Position numbers and translations under genes: made by a program | Source: Terriglobia bacterium | GTDB taxonomy: Bacteria > Acidobacteriota > Terriglobia > Versatilivoradales > Versatilivoraceae | Assembly (NCBI GenBank): GCA_022452285.1 | Contig: JAKUNG010000001.1 | Span: 124,001 to 188,000, forward strand | Direction: 5' to 3' | Length of the DNA: 64,000 nucleotides | Notes under the pieces: generated by a model | Databases searched by the model: none | What the model saw: the letters and a program-made list of their open reading frames with translations, nothing else | Told to the model about the DNA's origin: nothing | In this document: positions 27,500 to 38,668 of the stretch, piece after piece | Layout of the letters: each line of letters begins with the position of its first letter | Position numbering within the stretch: the first letter of the stretch is position 1

Positions 27500-29140
27500 T
27501 TATGATTTAGATAAATAAACCAACTGGTGATTTAAATTATAAAGGTTAATATTCTCATGAAGCTGCGATATAAGACCCACTCCATATCGAGATAAGAAAT
27601 AAAAAAAATTAATTTCACGTTCTTGCAAATTATTTGAAGGATATAGCGAGTTAAAAACATTTTCGATCTGACGGGCAACTATCCTCTGCTTCCCTAATTC
27701 AGCTTTTGAAAACTTTGTTTGAAGACTCTCAATTTGATACTGGATCTTTTTTTGGGTTGTTCCCAACGCTCCAGTTAAGGTTGGATCTACTACCTTCAAC
27801 AGTTCTTCCATTTTTCCTAGATGCTCTGCAATATTTGTCTTTATTTCGTCAAATCTTAGACTGATGGATTCATCAACTGAACTATCAAGTAAACTACGTA
27901 ACGCTGATGTAGTGCCTTTAAAAAGGTCCGTGAACTTTAGTTGATGTCTGTTTAAAATTTTTTCGCTTCGATTTTCAATAATAGTTAGACTAGTGCGGGG
28001 AAAAATCATTGGCATCTCTAGGTTCATGATCCGATAGACAGGCAAAAGTTGAGCGAAGTACGCAACTTCAGATGGCCCTGCAACATATGCCAATGTGGGG
28101 AGAATCGAATCTTGAACAATCGGCCTTAAAAGCACATTGGGACTAATTCTCTCAGGAGCTGTTTCAATAAGCTTAGTTAAAGCATCAAGAGAAAGAGTTT
28201 TGTTAGTACCTTTAAGCTGAAAACCTTTACTTGTGCACATCAATCCTCTTCGCTTACCTTCATCTTCAATGAACAAGAAACTTGTGTCTGTTGTTACAGG
28301 AACCTGAGGTGTATAACCAGACTTGTTTAGTTCCTGCTCACAAGTTTTTAAAAGGTTGTTTAGTGTTAACCACTCTTTGGCAACTTTGGAAAAAACTGAT
28401 TTAGATTTATTTTTAAGAACAGGATCTTGAGGATTGAGCAATATGAGTCCATATTCAGAAAAAAGAAAATTAAAAATCTTGGCAAAAGCTTCAGAAAAAG
28501 AGATTCCTGGAGAATAAGCTTCATTTAATTCCCTAACTAGGTTTGGCTTGAACTCTGAATTTGGTAGTGTCTCTAAAAAATTTCTCAGTATGCCAGTAAT
28601 AGACTTTTCAAATTGAATTTTGCCAACGGATTGCTGAAAAGTTTCTCTATTAGCAAGGTATCTAAATTTTTCTAAGCATGATTCGGTACTAATGAGTTTT
28701 GTTTGACATACCTCATCTAAATCATGGTCATCAGTAGCCATCCAAAAAATTGGTACTGCCTCCAAGCCTTGATTTGAGTACTCTTGAGCAAGTTTAATTG
28801 CAGTTAAAGCTTTATAGATTGTATAGGCTGGCCCAGTAAACAAGCCAACCTGTTGACCGGTTACAACTGCAAAACACCGATTTCCTCCTAACCTTTGTAT
28901 ATTCTCAACAACTTTTGGACCACAGCCCAAAGCACCATTCTGCCTATGTAGAACTTCTACCAAATTACATCTATCTTCAGCATTAGAAATCAAACGATTA
29001 GATCCATCAGGATCAGTCATTTTAATTGATGAATCCCTAGGAAAAAACGAGCGCACTTTTTGGAATTGATAAATGTAATCGTAAAAAAGCACGGGTGTCT
29101 TTGGTATGCTTTGAAAAGTTAGGTCGATAGATTTGAACAT
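27500..29140 (-). CDS. bshC: Putative cysteine ligase BshC (bacillithiol synthesis)
   Basis: BshC adds cysteine to glucosaminyl-malate in the last step of bacillithiol synthesis. The 546-residue protein carries VVTGQQVGLFTGPAYTIYKA and the PIFWMATDDHDLDEV segment that identify the family, with a Rossmann-like core and a C-terminal coiled-coil region. The ATG follows GGATAAG. BshA and BshB are not in the window. The gene implies bacillithiol as the low-molecular-weight thiol, which is known in Bacillota, Bacteroidota, Deinococcota and Acidobacteriota and helps place the organism. Confidence 0.93.
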   Translation of the reverse strand: MFKSIDLTFQSIPKTPVLFYDYIYQFQKVRSFFPRDSSIKMTDPDGSNRLISNAEDRCNLVEVLHRQNGALGCGPKVVENIQRLGGNRCFAVVTGQQVGLFTGPAYTIYKALTAIKLAQEYSNQGLEAVPIFWMATDDHDLDEVCQTKLISTESCLEKFRYLANRETFQQSVGKIQFEKSITGILRNFLETLPNSEFKPNLVRELNEAYSPGISFSEAFAKIFNFLFSEYGLILLNPQDPVLKNKSKSVFSKVAKEWLTLNNLLKTCEQELNKSGYTPQVPVTTDTSFLFIEDEGKRRGLMCTSKGFQLKGTNKTLSLDALTKLIETAPERISPNVLLRPIVQDSILPTLAYVAGPSEVAYFAQLLPVYRIMNLEMPMIFPRTSLTIIENRSEKILNRHQLKFTDLFKGTTSALRSLLDSSVDESISLRFDEIKTNIAEHLGKMEELLKVVDPTLTGALGTTQKKIQYQIESLQTKFSKAELGKQRIVARQIENVFNSLYPSNNLQEREINFFYFLSRYGVGLISQLHENINLYNLNHQLVYLSKS

Positions 29141-29333
29141 ACTACTTATCCAGAGCTATATCCTAGTAAATACCGACTAGTTAGAAGAATCATGAATTTA
29201 CCATTAAAATCATAGTGTTATTTCTTTTTTTGAACTTTTATCTAATTACCTAATCAATCTTTTAAAATCCCTACTTGTTCAGTTACCTTTATTCTAGCTG
29301 GCGACATAATAACTTTAGCCCAGTACATTGAAT

Positions 29334-29387
29334 TCAATCTATAGATCAGGGGAAAATGACTCTATAAAGTAAGAGGTTATAGATTGA
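29334..29387 (-). repeat. Inverted repeat directly after the pyrG stop codon
   Basis: TCAATCTATA (29334-29343) is exactly complementary to 29378-29387, with an inner CTCT/AGAG pairing in the loop. The stem begins immediately after the TGA of pyrG (29388-29390). There is no following U-tract. A role in 3'-end formation is plausible. Confidence 0.5.
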
Positions 29388-31043
<1,656 letters not shown>

Positions 31044-31113
31044 TCAAACTCCTTTCTTAAACTCCACGGAAATATTTCGGAAAACCCCTTACTCTAGTAT
31101 CGAATTTATTCTT

Positions 31114-31878
31114 TTACTTGTCTGCTAGCTTCTTTGATCCTTTCTCAAGGATTCTTTTAACTTTAACAAGATCTTCAGGTGTATCAACTCCAATTGATTT
31201 GGATTCATAATGAATTACCTTAATTCGATATCCATTGTACAAAAAACGAAGTTGTTCTAAATTCTCCAATTGTTCAAGCTCACATTTTAAAAGTTTTGAA
31301 AAATTGTCAAAAAAATTTTTGTGATAAACGTACAAACCAATATGTTTAAAAAATATATCCTGAAACTCATTGTTTCTCTTGTGAAAGGGAATAGAAGAAC
31401 GAGAAAAATACAGAGCATACCCCTTATGATCAGTAACAACCTTTACAACGTTGGAGTCCTTTAATTCCTCTTGAGTGGCCAAAGATTTGATCGTAGAAAC
31501 TATCAGCTCTGGATCAGAATCAAATGGTTCAATTGCTGCATCAATGCTTGCAGGGTCAATCAAAGGTTCATCTGCTTGAACATTAACAACTAAATCTGTA
31601 TCTAGTTTTGGAATTATTTCAGCAATCCTTTCAGTTCCAGATTGATGTGTTTTAGCTGTCATTTTTACAGCTCCACCAAAGGATTCTACGGCAAGTTTAA
31701 TTCGTTTGTCGTCAGTTGCCACAATAACTTCTGAAGGCCGTCGAGCAAGAGATGCTTGCTCATACACATGCTGAATCATGGGTTTTTGGTCTATTTTTTC
31801 GAGAGGTTTTCCAGGAAACCGTGTAGACTCAAAACGGGCGGGTATAACTACAACAGAATTCAAAAAACTCTTGGTCAA
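31114..31878 (-). CDS. kdsB: 3-deoxy-manno-octulosonate cytidylyltransferase
   Basis: Activates Kdo as CMP-Kdo for lipopolysaccharide core synthesis, using CTP supplied by the neighbouring pyrG product. The N-terminal VVIPARFESTRFPGKPLEKI motif, VNVQADEPLID and the C-terminal GVDTPEDL are family signatures; length 254 is normal. No ATG fits, so the TTG at 31876-31878 is the likely start. Its presence shows that the cell has an LPS outer membrane. Confidence 0.95.
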   Translation of the reverse strand: MTKSFLNSVVVIPARFESTRFPGKPLEKIDQKPMIQHVYEQASLARRPSEVIVATDDKRIKLAVESFGGAVKMTAKTHQSGTERIAEIIPKLDTDLVVNVQADEPLIDPASIDAAIEPFDSDPELIVSTIKSLATQEELKDSNVVKVVTDHKGYALYFSRSSIPFHKRNNEFQDIFFKHIGLYVYHKNFFDNFSKLLKCELEQLENLEQLRFLYNGYRIKVIHYESKSIGVDTPEDLVKVKRILEKGSKKLADK

Positions 31879-32165
31879 AGACTTATCAAAGCCTAGAATT
31901 TAGTTTAGAATTTAGATATATAACTTTCAACTCCATAATGACCCTATCTTTGTTGAAAATTCCAGGAAGATCAAGTCATAATTTTATGTTATAAAAAAAC
32001 AACTTTATTATAGTTCATGTTTTTTTGAATACTCTAAATTCTTTTGTGGTTTTTGTGAATCATTAAAAACATAAAATTTTTAGAATCACATTAATAGACG
32101 TACTGGATTAAGGACTTAAGACAGAATTAATTAATTTTTAAAAACAGTTGGAGCCATACTATCTA

Positions 32166-33107
32166 ATGATTAATAGATCATTTTTATTATTTTTTGGTCT
32201 GTTTCTTGTGTGTTCAGTTCTACTAAGTCAAGAACAAAAAACAGAAAGCCCTTCATCCGGAAATGGACTTTCATCATTAAAGATTCAAGTTGACCTCGTA
32301 TTGGTAAATGCTACCGTAACTGATATAACCAGCCGGTTTGTAATGGGTTTAGAAAAACAACACTTCCGACTATTCGAAGACAAAGTTGAACAAAAAATCA
32401 AGTATTTCAGTAATGAGGATGTGCCTGTTTCAATCGGATTATTATTTGACATCAGTGGCAGCATGGGGAATAAAATTGCTAGGTCTAGAGACGCAGCTGT
32501 TGCTTTTCTAAAAACTAGTAACCCAGCCGATGAATATTTTCTTATGGCTTTTGCTGATCGTCCATTAGTTGAAGAAGATTTTACTTCTGACATCAATGAG
32601 ATACAGAACCGCTTAATGCAAAAGAAAGCCGCAGGATCTACAACTCTTTTTGACGCAATCTACCTTGCCCTAGAAAAAATGAAACAATCTTCTCATTCTA
32701 AAAAAGCCATTTTATTGATTACAGATGGACAGGACACTCACAGTCGCTATTCTCTTAGAAATGTTCACGAAGCTGTTAAAGAATCTGACGTACAGATCTT
32801 TGCTATAGGAATTGTTAATTCATTTTATTCTGACCTCGCCCGTGGCCGTAGTGGGAGAGGGGTTTTAGAGAAAATCACGGCAATGACTGGAGGAAGTGCC
32901 TACTTTCCAAATTCTGTTTATGAACTAGAAGACATTTGTACTAAAATTGCTATAGGCCTAAAAAATCAATATATTTTAGGATACTCTCCTACTAACCAAA
33001 CTCAAGATGGCCGTTGGCGAAAAATTAAAATTAAGATGACTCCTCCTAAAGGTCTTCGTTCTTTGTCAGTTAGAACCAAACGTGGTTATTATGGTCCTAC
33101 TGGTTAG
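32166..33107 (+). CDS. Secreted VWA-domain protein, 'VWFA-related Acidobacterial' family (first copy)
   Basis: The protein has a signal peptide (MINRSFLLFFGLFLVCSVLL) and then a von Willebrand A domain. MIDAS residues are visible: DISGS in the first strand, the threonine in GSTTLFDAIY and the aspartate in ITDGQDTHS. It ends in the family-typical NQYILGYSPTN...RGYYGP region. The open frame starts at a TTG at 32148, but the ATG at 32166 begins the signal peptide and has GGAG 12 bases upstream. The family is expanded in Acidobacteriota; function is unknown. It is followed four bases later by a paralogue. Confidence 0.88.
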   Translation: MINRSFLLFFGLFLVCSVLLSQEQKTESPSSGNGLSSLKIQVDLVLVNATVTDITSRFVMGLEKQHFRLFEDKVEQKIKYFSNEDVPVSIGLLFDISGSMGNKIARSRDAAVAFLKTSNPADEYFLMAFADRPLVEEDFTSDINEIQNRLMQKKAAGSTTLFDAIYLALEKMKQSSHSKKAILLITDGQDTHSRYSLRNVHEAVKESDVQIFAIGIVNSFYSDLARGRSGRGVLEKITAMTGGSAYFPNSVYELEDICTKIAIGLKNQYILGYSPTNQTQDGRWRKIKIKMTPPKGLRSLSVRTKRGYYGPTG

Positions 33108-33111
33108 TTTT

Positions 33112-34053
33112 ATGAAATCCAAACCTCTTATTATCTTCTTCTCTCTCATATTTTTTGCAGTTGTGTCATTAATTGGCCAAAAGCAAGTTAAGACAGGTAA
33201 GATTGATTACACCCTTAAAGTAGATGTCGACCTAAAACTCCTACATGTTACTGTTGTAGATCGTAAAGAGAAAATAATAAAGGGATTAAAGCAAAATGAC
33301 TTTCAAATTTATGAAAACAGAATAAAACAAGAGATTTCACTTTTTAAAGTCGAGGATGTACCCGTTTCTATTGGTCTTGTCATTGACAACAGTGGAAGTA
33401 TGCGTACCAAGCGAAAACGAGTTAATAGAGCAGCCTTGACCTTTGCCCGAACCAGCAATCCAGAGGATGAAATTTTTCTGGTTAATTTTAATGATCAAGT
33501 TTATGTCGACCAAGAATTTACCAAAAGTTTGGCCGACTTGACTGATGCTCTTGATCATATTGATGCTAGGGGTGGTACCGCACTTTATGATGCAATCTAT
33601 CTCTCACTTGAACATATTCAAGAGGGAAAAGAAGACAAAAAAGCTCTCCTAGTTATTACCGACGGTCAAGATAGAGATAGCCACTATAGGTTTGAATCCG
33701 TAATGGAAATGGCTCAAGAAAGTTATTGCAGCATATATTTGATTGGATTGTTCGATCCAAAATCGATCCGCAGTCGAGCTCAGAAAAAAGCCTCTAAGCT
33801 ATTGAAACAGTTATCAGAAGAAACGGGCGGAAAACATTTTTTTCCAGAATCTGTGGATGAGGTCAAAGCTATTTGTACTCAAATTTCCCACGAAATACGT
33901 AATCAATATACTATTGGTTACAAACCAACTAATACTAGACGAGATGGCACTTGGAGAGATGTAAAAGTTAAAATGGCTAATACCTCTAAACAAAAGGACA
34001 AAAAATTGATTATTAGAACAAAGCGGGGTTACTACGCACCTGCTGGAAGTTGA
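33112..34053 (+). CDS. Secreted VWA-domain protein, 'VWFA-related Acidobacterial' family (second copy)
   Basis: Tandem paralogue of the preceding gene. It has a signal peptide (MKSKPLIIFFSLIFFAVVSL), the MIDAS motif DNSGS, GGTALYDAIYLSL and ITDGQDRDS, and ends in NQYTIGYKPTNTRRDGTWRDVKV...RGYYAPAGS. The open frame extends upstream into the previous gene (GTG at 33082), but the ATG at 33112, four bases after the previous stop, gives the expected signal peptide. The two genes are probably translationally coupled. Divergence between the copies shows that the duplication is old. Confidence 0.88.
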   Translation: MKSKPLIIFFSLIFFAVVSLIGQKQVKTGKIDYTLKVDVDLKLLHVTVVDRKEKIIKGLKQNDFQIYENRIKQEISLFKVEDVPVSIGLVIDNSGSMRTKRKRVNRAALTFARTSNPEDEIFLVNFNDQVYVDQEFTKSLADLTDALDHIDARGGTALYDAIYLSLEHIQEGKEDKKALLVITDGQDRDSHYRFESVMEMAQESYCSIYLIGLFDPKSIRSRAQKKASKLLKQLSEETGGKHFFPESVDEVKAICTQISHEIRNQYTIGYKPTNTRRDGTWRDVKVKMANTSKQKDKKLIIRTKRGYYAPAGS

Positions 34054-34120
34054 TTGTAAATCATGAGAAATTTCATTTTAGATGAAGTACCTGACAAAAA
34101 GATTTTATTCTTTCCCAACG

Positions 34121-34570
34121 CTAAAACAACTTATGGCTATCAAGTATGAATGTAACAGGGCCATCATTAATTGATTTAATTTTCATCATTTCTCTAAAAA
34201 TTCCTGTTTCTATTTTTATTTTCCTCCGAATGCACTCATCTACAAAGTTCTGGTAGAGTTCAGCTGCTCTTTTAGAAATAGCTGCCTTTGAAAATGATGG
34301 CCGTTGCCCCTTTCGACAATCCCCATAGAGGGTAAACTGGGAAACCAAAAGGATAGAACCACCAACTTCTTCTAAATTTAAGTTCATTTTCCCAGTTTTG
34401 TCTTCGAAAATTCTTAGACAAAGTACTTTATTAACCAAATAGTCTACATCAGTCAGAGCATCATTATTCCCAACTCCTAGATAAACTAACAAGCCTTTTC
34501 CAATTTCTGAGATTAGTTCCTTACGTATCTCAACAGATGCTTCTAAAACTCGTTGGACGACTAAACGCAT
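34121..34570 (-). CDS. dtd: D-aminoacyl-tRNA deacylase
   Basis: Removes D-amino acids (and glycine from tRNA-Ala) mischarged onto tRNA. The 149-residue protein is full length. The active-site motifs SQFTLYGD (about 98-105) and the C-terminal NDGPVTFILDS, bearing the cross-subunit GPVT (usually cis Gly-Pro), are both intact. Start is the ATG at 34568-34570 behind TGGAGGTG. It is convergent with the VWA genes and divergent from the acyl-CoA mutase. Confidence 0.95.
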   Translation of the reverse strand: MRLVVQRVLEASVEIRKELISEIGKGLLVYLGVGNNDALTDVDYLVNKVLCLRIFEDKTGKMNLNLEEVGGSILLVSQFTLYGDCRKGQRPSFSKAAISKRAAELYQNFVDECIRRKIKIETGIFREMMKIKSINDGPVTFILDSHKLF

Positions 34571-34625
34571 GACACCTCCAAAACTATTTATTTCCTATAA
34601 TCTTTACGAATACTCACTGAAATCA

Positions 34626-34654
34626 TTGACACTCTAACTTCCCTCTTTTACTAT
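34626..34654 (+). promoter_or_regulatory. Promoter of the acyl-CoA mutase genes
   Basis: Perfect TTGACA (34626-34631), 17-base spacer, TACTAT (34649-34654). Transcription would start near 34661, giving a leader of about 55 bases before the ATG at 34716. Confidence 0.65.
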
Positions 34655-34715
34655 TCATCAACGTCTTTAGTGACTAGAATATAGAATTTATTAGTAAATT
34701 GAACAACATAGAAAT

Positions 34716-36395
34716 ATGGATAAAACTCCCATCAATCTGACAAGCTCGAGCAATTCAAAGCGGCGCTGGGAAAAAACGGTTCTTGGTCCAGCAAATAAAA
34801 GGGTTCCTCCACGTCAAGAAAACTTTGAAAACATTTCGGGTTATCCAATCAAAACACTTTATAGTCCTGAAGACCTGGAGAATTTTGATCCTAGTAAGGA
34901 TATTGGATACCCTGGAGAATTGCCTTTCACACGTGGAATTCATCCTAATATGTATCGAAGTCGACTCTGGACTATGAGGCAATTTAGTGGTTTTGGGACA
35001 GCTTCAGACACTAATCAACGATTTCACTATCTTCTGAACCAAGGACAAACTGGTCTTTCTGTAGCCTTTGACCTCCCCACATTAATGGGCCTAGATTCAG
35101 ACCATATTACCTCCAATGGAGAAATTGGAAAATGCGGTGTAGCAATTGATACACTCGCTGACATGGAAATTCTATTCAAGAACATTGATCTAGAGAAAAT
35201 TAGCACCTCAATGACAATTAATTGCCCAGCAGCCATTATTTGGGCAATGTACCTTGTTAGTGCTGAAAAACACGGATTCCAATGGAAAAAACTTCGAGGA
35301 ACCCTCCAAAATGATATTCTTAAGGAATATATTGCCCAAAAAGAATGGATTTATCCTCCAAAACCATCTGTACGCTTAGTCACAGACTCTATTGAGTTTG
35401 CAGTTAGACATGTTCCTCAGTGGAACAGTATTTCAATTAGTGGGTACCACATTCGGGAAGCGGGCTCCACTGCTCTCCAAGAGTTAGCATTTACCCTCAG
35501 AAATGGTATTGAATATGTCGAAGCCGCTCGTAATATTGGATTGAGCCCTGATGATTTTGCGCCTCGAATATCCTTTTTCTTCAATGCTCATAACGACTTC
35601 TTTGAAGAAATTGCTAAGTACCGGGCGGCTCGCAAGGTGTGGGCAAAAGTAATGAAAGAGCGATTTGATTGTAAAGATCCACGCTCATGGATGTTACGTT
35701 TCCACACCCAAACAGCTGGATGTTCATTAACTGCTCAACAACCGCTAAATAATATAGTTCGCACCTCAATTCAAGCTCTGGCAGCAGTTTTAGGGGGAAC
35801 TCAGTCATTACATACAAATTCAATGGACGAAACATTTGCACTTCCTACAGAACAAGCAGCTACTACTGCCCTCCGAACCCAACAAATTATTGCTACTGAA
35901 AGTGAGGTCACCAACACTATTGACCCTATGGCAGGATCCTATTTTCTAGAGAAACTAACCTTAGAATTAGAGAAAGGATGTTGGAACTACTTTAAAAAAA
36001 TTGATTCGATGGGTGGCATGATTGGAGCTATCGATCGTTGTTATCCACAGAAGGAAATACAGGAATCTGCTTATCATTATCAACAGGCTGTAGAACGAGG
36101 CGAAAAAGTTATAGTTGGAGTCAATCAATTTTTGGGTGAATATGAAAATCAGTTAGAAACGCTATCGATTGATTCCAATGTAGGTAAAAAACAGATAGCT
36201 AATTTAAACCAAATAAAGGCTACTCGGAATCCTCAACTTGTGAAAAAAACACTTTTTGATCTCCAACAAGCCGCTGCTTCTTCAACAAATCTGATGCCAT
36301 TTCTTTTAAATTGTGTCAAGGCTTATGCAACCCTTGGAGAGATTTGTGAAGAGTTAAAAACGGTATTTGGAATTTATCATGAGCCAATTTTTTAA
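34716..36395 (+). CDS. Adenosylcobalamin-dependent acyl-CoA mutase large subunit, isobutyryl-CoA mutase-like (IcmA type)
   Basis: This 559-residue TIM-barrel subunit belongs to the methylmalonyl-CoA mutase family and is paired with a separate B12-binding subunit. It shares the [20 protein letters not shown] opening, [24 protein letters not shown] and [11 protein letters not shown] with its catalytic histidine at H245. Two specificity positions are telling. Where methylmalonyl-CoA mutase has Tyr89 and Arg207 (the arginine binds the substrate carboxylate), this protein has F90 and Q208, the pair known from isobutyryl-CoA mutase. The sizes of the two subunits (559 and 135) also match IcmA/IcmB. 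Ordinary annotation would say methylmalonyl-CoA mutase. The Phe/Gln pair is seen; the substrate is inferred. Confidence 0.88.
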   Translation: MDKTPINLTSSSNSKRRWEKTVLGPANKRVPPRQENFENISGYPIKTLYSPEDLENFDPSKDIGYPGELPFTRGIHPNMYRSRLWTMRQFSGFGTASDTNQRFHYLLNQGQTGLSVAFDLPTLMGLDSDHITSNGEIGKCGVAIDTLADMEILFKNIDLEKISTSMTINCPAAIIWAMYLVSAEKHGFQWKKLRGTLQNDILKEYIAQKEWIYPPKPSVRLVTDSIEFAVRHVPQWNSISISGYHIREAGSTALQELAFTLRNGIEYVEAARNIGLSPDDFAPRISFFFNAHNDFFEEIAKYRAARKVWAKVMKERFDCKDPRSWMLRFHTQTAGCSLTAQQPLNNIVRTSIQALAAVLGGTQSLHTNSMDETFALPTEQAATTALRTQQIIATESEVTNTIDPMAGSYFLEKLTLELEKGCWNYFKKIDSMGGMIGAIDRCYPQKEIQESAYHYQQAVERGEKVIVGVNQFLGEYENQLETLSIDSNVGKKQIANLNQIKATRNPQLVKKTLFDLQQAAASSTNLMPFLLNCVKAYATLGEICEELKTVFGIYHEPIF

Positions 36396-36435
36396 ATTTT
36401 TTTCTATTTAACCTAAGTACTTTTAAAAGGTCAGT

Positions 36436-36843
36436 ATGAGTAAAAATCCAATTCGAGTATTGATTGCCAAGCCTGGACTTGATGGACATGATCGTGGAGC
36501 TAAGATTATAGCCCGTGCCCTTCGAGATGTTGGTATGGAAGTCATATACAGCGGCTTACGTCAAACACCAGAGAAAATTGTCAATGCAGCTCTTCAAGAA
36601 GACGTAGAGTGCATCGGATTATCCATTCTATCTGGAGCACATAATGTTATTCTTCCTCGCATTATGACTCTAATGAAAAAAAAGAAAATGGACGATGTTT
36701 TAGTCGTAGCTGGTGGAATCATACCTGCTGAAGATATTAAAACACTAAAGTCATATGGTATATCAGAAATCTTTTTACCAGGAACTTCAACCCAGACGAT
36801 CATCCAGTTTATAGAAAAATATGCTCGATCAAGAAAAACTTAG
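36436..36843 (+). CDS. B12-binding small subunit of the acyl-CoA mutase (IcmB type)
   Basis: A 135-residue cobalamin-binding Rossmann protein. The base-off/His-on motif DxHxxG is D16-G-H18-D-R-G21, with H18 as the lower axial cobalt ligand; the SILSGAH and GGIIPAED segments complete the site. It starts 40 bases after the large subunit with AAAAGGTCAGT upstream of its ATG, so the two are an operon. Together with nrdJ it shows a requirement for adenosylcobalamin. The G-protein chaperone MeaB and the epimerase are not in the window. Confidence 0.93.
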   Translation: MSKNPIRVLIAKPGLDGHDRGAKIIARALRDVGMEVIYSGLRQTPEKIVNAALQEDVECIGLSILSGAHNVILPRIMTLMKKKKMDDVLVVAGGIIPAEDIKTLKSYGISEIFLPGTSTQTIIQFIEKYARSRKT

Positions 36844-36939
36844 TACTCATTCTCTTATAACCAATAAATTTAACATTATTTAAACGCCATATTCTTAGCT
36901 TAACTTTGTCGAACAAACAAAATAATAACCCCTTTAATC

Positions 36940-36974
36940 ATTAGTGACTTAAATCTATGATTTAAGTCACTAAT
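36940..36974. repeat. Perfect 15-bp inverted repeat between the mutase operon and the CNT transporter
   Basis: ATTAGTGACTTAAAT (36940-36954), loop CTATG, then the exact complement (36960-36974). It lies 97 bases past the small-subunit stop and 61 bases before the transporter ATG. No U-tract follows on either strand. It may act as a terminator or as a transcript 3'-end stabiliser. Confidence 0.7.
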
Positions 36975-37012
36975 CAACTAAAAATCAATCTGTAAAAAAT
37001 TAAAGGTAACCC

Positions 37013-37018
37013 TATAAT
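37013..37018 (+). promoter_or_regulatory. Possible -10 element for the CNT transporter
   Basis: TATAAT at 37013-37018, with a poor -35 (CTGTAA) 17 bases upstream, 17 bases before the ATG at 37036. The leader would be short and contain only the AGAGGAG ribosome binding site. Confidence 0.4.
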
Positions 37019-37035
37019 TTTATAAGAGGAGTCAG

Positions 37036-38499
37036 ATGGATCGACTAACCGGATTATTTGGTTTTTTTGCCCTTCTGGGAATTGCCTATGCCCTCTCTTC
37101 TAACCGGAAAGCAATCCGTTGGAAGACAGTAATGTGGGGAACAACTTTACAGTTTGGTTTCGCATTGATTGTGCTCAGAGGCACATGGCTTAGCCAGCAA
37201 TTAAACTGGATCCCCTTTTCTCCTTTAGTGTTTCTAATAGTGATTAGTCTCCAGCTTCTACTGCTGTTTTTCTGTAGTAGTCGCTACTCATGGTTTTCTC
37301 CATTAATCCGTTCACGATTAAAAGTTGCACTAGGTTTTGAAATTCTAGTAGCTGCACTCAAGTTTCAATGGATTTCTGGACTCTTTGGAATTATCCGAGA
37401 AATAGTTCAACATCTAATTGCGTATTCGACTGAGGGATCAACATTTGTTTTTGGCTCTCTTGGTGCAGATAGAGGTAAAGAAAATCTTGGCTTTATTTTT
37501 GCTTTCCAAGTACTTCCAACAATTATATTTTTCGCTTCCATATTTGCTATCCTTTACTACCTTGGAGTCATGCCCCTAGTTATCAGAAAAATCTCAAATA
37601 TTGTTGGGAAAATCATGGGCTCTAGTGGAGCTGAATCAGTATCGGTTGCTGCTAGTATATTTATGGGACAAGCTGAAGCGCCTTTGACAGTCAGACCCTT
37701 TTTGTCAAAGATGACTTACTCCGAATTAATGACCGTAATGACTTCAGGTATGGCACATGTTGCTGGTGGTATGATGGCTGCATATGTCTTAGTTGCTAAA
37801 GTAGACATAGTACACCTTTTAACTGCAGTTGTGATGACAGCACCTGGGGCTATCATGGTAGCAAAGATTTTAATACCAGAAACAGATCATCCAAAGACTA
37901 ACTCTACTCTACCCCTAAAAATACCTCGCACGGATGTTAATCTTTTGGATGCCGCTGCTAGAGGTGCAAATGAAGGAGTTCACTTAGCTATTAATGTTGC
38001 TGGAATGCTTATTGCCTTTGTCGCATTAGTTGCTCTTTCAAATGGAATTTTAGGATTTTTGCATCACCAGTTGAGCCTCCAAGCAATCCGATTCCCCGAT
38101 TCGTCAAATATTTGGCATTTTCTTGCAAACTATTTCCCTGAAAATTTACAAGTAATTTTAGGCACTCTTTTTAGACCTCTTGCTTGGATGATGGGCGTTA
38201 GCTGGAAGGATTCATTTGAAGTTGGAAATCTACTAGGAACTCGGATGGTTTTGAATGAATTCGTTTCATTCGTAAAACTGGGGGAAATTGCTTCAACACT
38301 AGAACCTAGATCCCTGACAATTAGCACCTTCGCCTTGTGTGGATTTGCTAATTTTGGTTCTATTGCAATTCAGATTGGAGGAATTGGTTCATTGGCCCCT
38401 ACCCGCCGCCATGATTTAGCTCGCCTAGGTATCTGGGCTATGATTGGTGGAACCATAGCTAATTTCCTGTCAGCGACCATTGCAGGGATGTTACTTTAA
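37036..38499 (+). CDS. NupC-type concentrative nucleoside transporter (CNT family)
   Basis: A 487-residue polytopic membrane protein. CNT signatures: STEGSTFVFGSLG, QVLPTIIFFASIFAILYYLG, FMGQAEAPLTVRPFL (usually GQTEAPL) and FALCGFANFGSIAIQIGG near the C-terminus. The family imports nucleosides with Na+ or H+. The MFS nucleoside permease at 417 is a second, unrelated carrier for the same class of substrate. The ribosome binding site AGAGGAG is clear. It starts 61 bases after a long palindrome and is likely a single-gene unit. Confidence 0.93.
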   Translation: MDRLTGLFGFFALLGIAYALSSNRKAIRWKTVMWGTTLQFGFALIVLRGTWLSQQLNWIPFSPLVFLIVISLQLLLLFFCSSRYSWFSPLIRSRLKVALGFEILVAALKFQWISGLFGIIREIVQHLIAYSTEGSTFVFGSLGADRGKENLGFIFAFQVLPTIIFFASIFAILYYLGVMPLVIRKISNIVGKIMGSSGAESVSVAASIFMGQAEAPLTVRPFLSKMTYSELMTVMTSGMAHVAGGMMAAYVLVAKVDIVHLLTAVVMTAPGAIMVAKILIPETDHPKTNSTLPLKIPRTDVNLLDAAARGANEGVHLAINVAGMLIAFVALVALSNGILGFLHHQLSLQAIRFPDSSNIWHFLANYFPENLQVILGTLFRPLAWMMGVSWKDSFEVGNLLGTRMVLNEFVSFVKLGEIASTLEPRSLTISTFALCGFANFGSIAIQIGGIGSLAPTRRHDLARLGIWAMIGGTIANFLSATIAGMLL

Positions 38500-38622
38500 A
38501 CATACATTCCTTAAATCAAAACTGGTTGCAAACTAGAAATAACTAAAATAAGTTCACTTTCTTTCAGTGATCCAAAGAGGCGATGTCTTTCAATTAATGA
38601 CATTTCAGTTTAAAATACTTTT

Positions 38623-38643
38623 TATCCCTATATTTAAGGGATA
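38623..38643. repeat. Hairpin TATCCCT/AGGGATA downstream of the CNT gene
   Basis: A 7-bp perfect stem (38623-38629 with 38637-38643) and a 7-base loop, in the gap between the CNT transporter and the third VWA gene. No U-tract follows. Confidence 0.4.
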
Positions 38644-38668
38644 GGACTAAATTAGATCGTCATATCAA

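Noticed and set aside
34716-36395. Naming the mutase methylmalonyl-CoA mutase
   Set aside because: The tyrosine and arginine that define that substrate are replaced by phenylalanine and glutamine, so the plain name would mislead.
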